From assembly GCA_015680685.1 (NCBI GenBank), contig MNCI01012636.1, positions 5,114 to 69,113 of the forward strand: a stretch of 64,000 nucleotides of DNA, in the 5' to 3' direction. Numbering within the stretch: the stretch's first letter is position 1; the number at the start of each line of letters is the position of its first letter. The position numbers were made by a program, and so were the translations under genes. Below, piece after piece: positions 59,690 to 64,000 of this stretch. The notes beneath the pieces are model-generated. The model ran no database searches and was not told the origin of the DNA. It worked only from the letters and a program-made list of their open reading frames with translations. The stretch is from Gnetum montanum. Its lineage: Eukaryota; Streptophyta; Gnetopsida; Gnetales; Gnetaceae.

Positions 59690-60180
59690 TCACACTAACT
59701 ACATGCTTTAAGGAATGTGATCTTTATAGTCCAAAGTCTTTGAATTTTCTTAACATTTACAAATTCATTCTCCTTGGAAATTTCCAAGTTGAGATCTTGG
59801 ATCCCCAACTGTGCATCAATGGTACTTAGCCATGCTTTCCCCATAATAATAGGAAAGTCCTTATTAGCATTATTCACATGAATCACTAGGAAATCAGTAG
59901 CATATGACTACCCAAAAATGGTGGTCACAATGTCCTTAACTAATCCCAAAGGAATAGTGATGGATTGGTCTACTAGTTCTAACCTTGTTGCTCTTTTTTA
60001 AAGGAGGCAAGTTCTAGGCATTATACATTTCTTGTGAGATAAAATTGACTACAGATCTTGATTCCAAAACAGCTTTACAAAGTTGACTTTCAGTAATCTA
60101 CAAATAAATAAGGGGACTCTCAGGATCATATCCCTTCCTAGGAAGATGGCTGACCTTAGTCCAATTAGTAACTACATGGG
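59690..60180 (-). pseudogene. E10 protease, active site lost
   Basis: KAVLESRSVVNFISQEM near 60085-60035 replaces the DSGS catalytic motif with ESRS. The distal part NKDFPIIMGKAWLSTIDAQ (59870-59815) is preserved. A shift separates the two halves. Not active. Confidence 0.7.
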
Positions 60181-60399
60181 TTAGCATGATAGTGTGCAAT
60201 TGGGAAGTGCCTTGGTTCGAAGGAGGCTCAATAGGTGTTGTGAGGAGGTAGGAGCATGGTTCATAGCCATAGGTATCTGTGAGGGCTTTGTGGGTCTATT
60301 GGTTTTGAAGAAGGGCCTTTTTTAAGGCCTAGCATTAGAACCACCTAACTAAGGAGCTAGCTATAAGTTTACAACCCTTTTAGCATTTCTTTGCTATGG

Positions 60400-62770
60400 T
60401 CATGCTAGGATCTCACCTTGCATAGATGGAGCATGTGAAAGAGAAGTTGTAGGTGGAGGTGTAGGAGTGGAAGAGTAAGGAGGAGGAAAGTAAGAAAATG
60501 GAGACTTCCTCCTTGGTGAGGGTGCTCTATAATATTTAGGAGGGTGGTAGTGGTGTTGGAAGGAAGTGTGACTGGAAGAGTCACATGGAGAAATGGGCTG
60601 TTGAACATAATACTCATATGGATCTGGTTGGCAGTAAGGGTACTATTGCCTTGGTGGTGGCATCTCCCATGACTGTGGATGTTGCCACTACTAATATTTC
60701 TTATGGGATTAAGGTGACACTCCTCTCAGATAATAAGTTTGATGGTGGAACTACTACCAATAATTGCCTTGTGGATAAGGCAACCTCTTTGGTGTTTTCC
60801 ATTTTGCCAGTTTGGGATTTAGAGCATGCACCCTAGATTCTTACAAGTATGATGCAACATGATAACATCCCTTGAGATGTTTATATTGGCATATGTCATA
60901 CTTGTCATTGTCTGACTTAGAATCTACAACTTCCTCAAGTACTATAGCCTTGCCCTTAGCTTTATAGTGGTCACGTTCAACCTCCTTTTTCTTCCTTATT
61001 TCATGACCACTACCTCCTTGGTCTCTACTCTTTTCCATCATTTTTAGAGTAGTTTGAAATTTTTCATCTAAGGAGTTCCACATTTTATCAAGCTTAGCCA
61101 ATATTTTAGTGAAAAATGTTTGTATGGGCAAGGTTTTCCTCTGCACCACTTCATCAAGTGATGCCTCCCCTTCATTATCATAGAAATGGACCTTCCTCTT
61201 ACAAAGAGAGAGGTCCTTGTTATACTCCTTTTCACTTTCTCATTTTTTTGGCTCATCCTCTTCCTTGGCTACCTGCTTGATGAGCTTTTGGATCTAATGG
61301 AGTCTTAGCTTAGACAACCTCCCTTGGGCATAGATCCCAAGAGCTTTTCCTATTTTAGTCTGAAGCCCATCCATGATGTGGTGTAGCTGATCCCTTTGAG
61401 AATAGCCATGGCCTAGCCATTAGTGTAACAAAGAGGAGTACTTATGCATGGCTGTATCAAAGGATTCATGAGTTTCCTATTTCCATCCTTGGATTTTCCT
61501 TCTCAAGCAGGACACTCTAGAGTATGTATGATACTTGTCATTAAATAGTTCAAGCATCATACTCCATCTATGAATAGATTCCAGTTCTAAGGACCAATAC
61601 CAACTTTTTGCTTTCTTGATGAATGTCTTGGAAAGTAGTTTCAACTTTTTCCAATCAATCTCCACGTTCTGTAAGGCATAGACATCGTTAAAGGATTATA
61701 AGTGGTTTTGTGGATTTGAATTGTACCTGCCTCCAACTTAGGTATATTATTCATATCCAACCATTTTATTTGACTATCCTTCATGTGCCTAGTTGATATT
61801 CTTATAGCTTGTCCAATGTTCAACATGTTTCTAGTTGCCAGCAGGGGCTCATCATAGTCATAGCGATCTCGGTGATTCATATCATGGCCATGATGCTTAC
61901 GACAAGTCTTGTTGTTCCTCCTTTCTCTATTTTTATCATCTCCCTATTACTCATGCCCATGGTCTTTTTTGTTTCGACAAGATCTATGATCATGTGTATC
62001 CTGCCATTCACCTCCATCACAGTTCTTATTACCTCTACGACTCTAAGTAGAGTTGGAAGAGGAAGACAATGAGGATGAAGAAGATGAAGAGGAAGAAGAC
62101 CCAAATCCATAGCAATGTCTATTTCTTCCTCTTCTATGGTCCCCATCCCAATCATCAGGTTTATATTTTTCTTGGTTCTTGTCCTCATTCTTGCCTTGGC
62201 TATCCTCTTTTGAGGCCCCTTGATCTTGTAATCCACTCTTCTTAGAACAAGGATTGTTCATGGTGGACTGTAAATGCTAGTTAAGGATCCCCTCATCAAA
62301 GAGAGGAGGGGAATTAGTGTATTGAGAGGTCCTTGAAAAGAAGTCCTTGCCTTCTTTGTATGTCTTTAGGAACAAGTGGGTAGAGCCTTGTTCAATTTTT
62401 GTGATCTTATATCGGGCTTCCATTTGCCAATCTTTCTTTTTTTGTTCTCTTGTGGGATGATAATCCTGATAAGCATGATCTTGAACTTCATACTTTGAGT
62501 TGAGTCTTGCAATACCTAGTTTGATAAGATTGTTCAACAACATTATAGGAATAGATCGATCAAGAGGAAACATGATGTTTTCCTCCATGTCCCTCCATCG
62601 CAGCTACTCGTCCTAGTGAAAGATGAAGGTGAAGTCTGGAGTGTAGGCATCCAGATGAGTATAGACCACTTTAAATTATTGGGGAACTAGTATCCTATGG
62701 CCTTCATGTCTTTGCTAATTAGAATTACCCATGCATGGTGGTGGAGAGTCTCCCTTGTGAGAGAAAGCCA
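60400..62770 (-). pseudogene. E10 gag, decayed
   Basis: Starts at ATG 62770 (MAFSHKGDSPPPCMGNSN, then a stop). It continues RWRDMEENIMFPLDRSIP, a Ser-rich charged stretch (62140-62043) and the core MLNIGQAIRISTRHMKDSQI and FIKKAKSWYWSLELESIH (61810-61570). The linker ILAKLDKMWNSLDEKFQTTL (61110-61055) and a Pro/Leu-rich tail (60617-60405) follow. It matches the gag domain order of E7 and E9. Multiple stops. Confidence 0.75.
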
Positions 62771-62922
62771 TATTATTGATTGAGAAAAATAGTGTGCTTT
62801 TGTTATTTTCTTTATCTATAATGATGCTATCTTTAAGTTCCTTTCACAATGTCTATGAATGATTTCACTATCTCTTCTAGGTAGTGCACATAGTTAACTA
62901 AAATCCCTAGCAATGATGCTAA

Positions 62923-63749
62923 TGATGAGTAGCTAGTAGTCCCTACGTCCAACCATATGAATCACAAGCGTTCACTAGTGATCTAGTTGAATTCCATTGA
63001 CTTTAGCTCTTTAAATACCAATAGTAAAGATAGTGACTTTAGGATGCAATCATTGTCTTTCTCCCTACACTTATGTAAGTGCAAGAGTATAGTTAAGTGG
63101 AGCCAAGGCACATGATTTGTATTAATTTTATATTTTTATCTAATTATTCTAAGTTTGGAATAAAGTAATTAATGAAGCATTAATCTAAGTGACTATATAA
63201 TGTCTTAGCATAAGTATTCAGTCCCACCTTCTATACACATCCTGAACACATTATAATGCCACTGGGTTTCCAGGTGATAGCACTACTGGGATTACCAAGC
63301 ATTAATGTTATGTTCAAGGTGGTTGTACTTATGTGTATTAATTAGATGTATTTAATTAACTAGGAACATGGAAGTAAAGTTCATGAATAATAAATTGCAT
63401 AAAAGAAAACATTAATCTATTTCCATGTGTTATAAGGTATATCAAGAATCTCATCTTTATTGCCGTCACATCAATGTGTCTAGGTACATTGGTGCTCAAA
63501 TAATGATTTACACAATCCTTAACTCCTACTATGGGAACTTAGAAAATATTCTAATTATTGTGTAAATAAATTGCAAGAAATTTTTTATACTAGTAACTTT
63601 TTGATGTTATAAATGTGGTGGGTATGTGCATTTATATAGGTAAATTGAGATGCCACATTAGTGCATACGCATCGATGCATCAAAACATGCACTGATGGGG
63701 ATGTGTTGATGCATGCCCATCAGTGCAGCCCAATGATGATGATTCATCA
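62923..63749 (-). mobile_element. E10 5' LTR
   Basis: 827 bp, ends TGATGAGTAGCTAG and GATGATTCATCA, with a primer-site relic CCCTAGCAATGATGCTAA at 62905-62922 on its left. It is shorter than its relatives. E10 (internal region 57195-62922) lacks its 3' LTR in this window. Confidence 0.8.
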
Positions 63750-63764
63750 TTTACCTATTAGAAA

Positions 63765-64000
63765 ATGTTTTGAATATATTTAGATTCATACTCCTAATTG
63801 CCCTCACTATGGTGGTATAGAGAATTTTTTTCATGTTTTTTGGCATTGCCTTTTTAATCAGCATGCATGGAAATGGGCTTCCAATGTTATCCCATTGTGC
63901 AAGCTATCTTAGGATGACATTATGTTCAGTTTTTTGCCTACCACTTTTGTGAATTTCAAATTTCTTTTGAAGGTTATTAGGTCTACTATTCTATATTATA
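63765..64000 (+). pseudogene. E11: LINE fragment, zinc-binding region after reverse transcriptase
   Basis: The plus-strand frame TPNCPHYGGIENFFHVFWHC then LFNQHAWKWAS has the C-x2-(C/Y)...H-x3-F-x2-C...W pattern of the zf-RVT domain found C-terminal to plant L1 LINE reverse transcriptases. One stop follows (LCKLS then stop). The fragment continues beyond the window edge. Confidence 0.6.

Overview
The window is nuclear DNA from a seed plant, most likely one with a large, repeat-rich genome; the species cannot be read from the sequence. The evidence is an R2R3-MYB gene with GT-AG introns, an arabinogalactan-peptide gene, and many nested Ty3/gypsy LTR retrotransposons of the Athila and Tat kinds. 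There is one assembly gap (343 N at 31528-31870). No rRNA, CRISPR or bacterial-type feature was seen.

Layout. 1-6040: ends of three Athila-type pieces. These are E1 (plus strand, post-pol ORF and 3' LTR 600-1583), E2 (a 1.37 kb fragment, 1584-2956, repeated at 18658-20020) and E3 (minus strand, LTR 2957-3878 and a broken coiled-coil ORF). 6041-17320: the gene island. A minus-strand arabinogalactan-peptide gene (10636-11931) and a plus-strand R2R3-MYB gene of the MYB98/MYB115/MYB118 type (13699-15260) stand head to head. They share a 1.77 kb region that is mostly a near-identical 640 bp tandem duplication carrying TCP-type GTGGGCCCAC sites.

17322-38555: minus-strand Athila-like elements. E4 (17322-23869) shows gag but no pol. 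E5 is a 5' LTR (24526-25514). E6 is an old element whose LTR (26696-27063 plus 34141-34691) is split by E7. E7 (27064-34140) has both LTRs, a CTTAT target duplication, a tRNA-Asp-type primer site and an intact protease motif, but no reverse transcriptase or integrase.

38556-51105: E8, a plus-strand Tat-type element with a decayed pol and a second (archaeal-like) RNase H. It is preceded by a decayed multi-exon gene on the opposite strand (about 40.0-44.2 kb) and flanked by short tandem arrays. 51106-57194: E9, a minus-strand Athila-like element whose LTR sits inside the integrase of E10 (57195-63749). 63765-64000: a LINE fragment with the zinc-binding motif that follows L1 reverse transcriptases.

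All retroelement coding regions carry stops or frameshifts. The best functional candidate is the MYB gene; the arabinogalactan-peptide gene is nearly intact but has a one-base problem in its second exon. Element names E1-E11 are labels made for this annotation.
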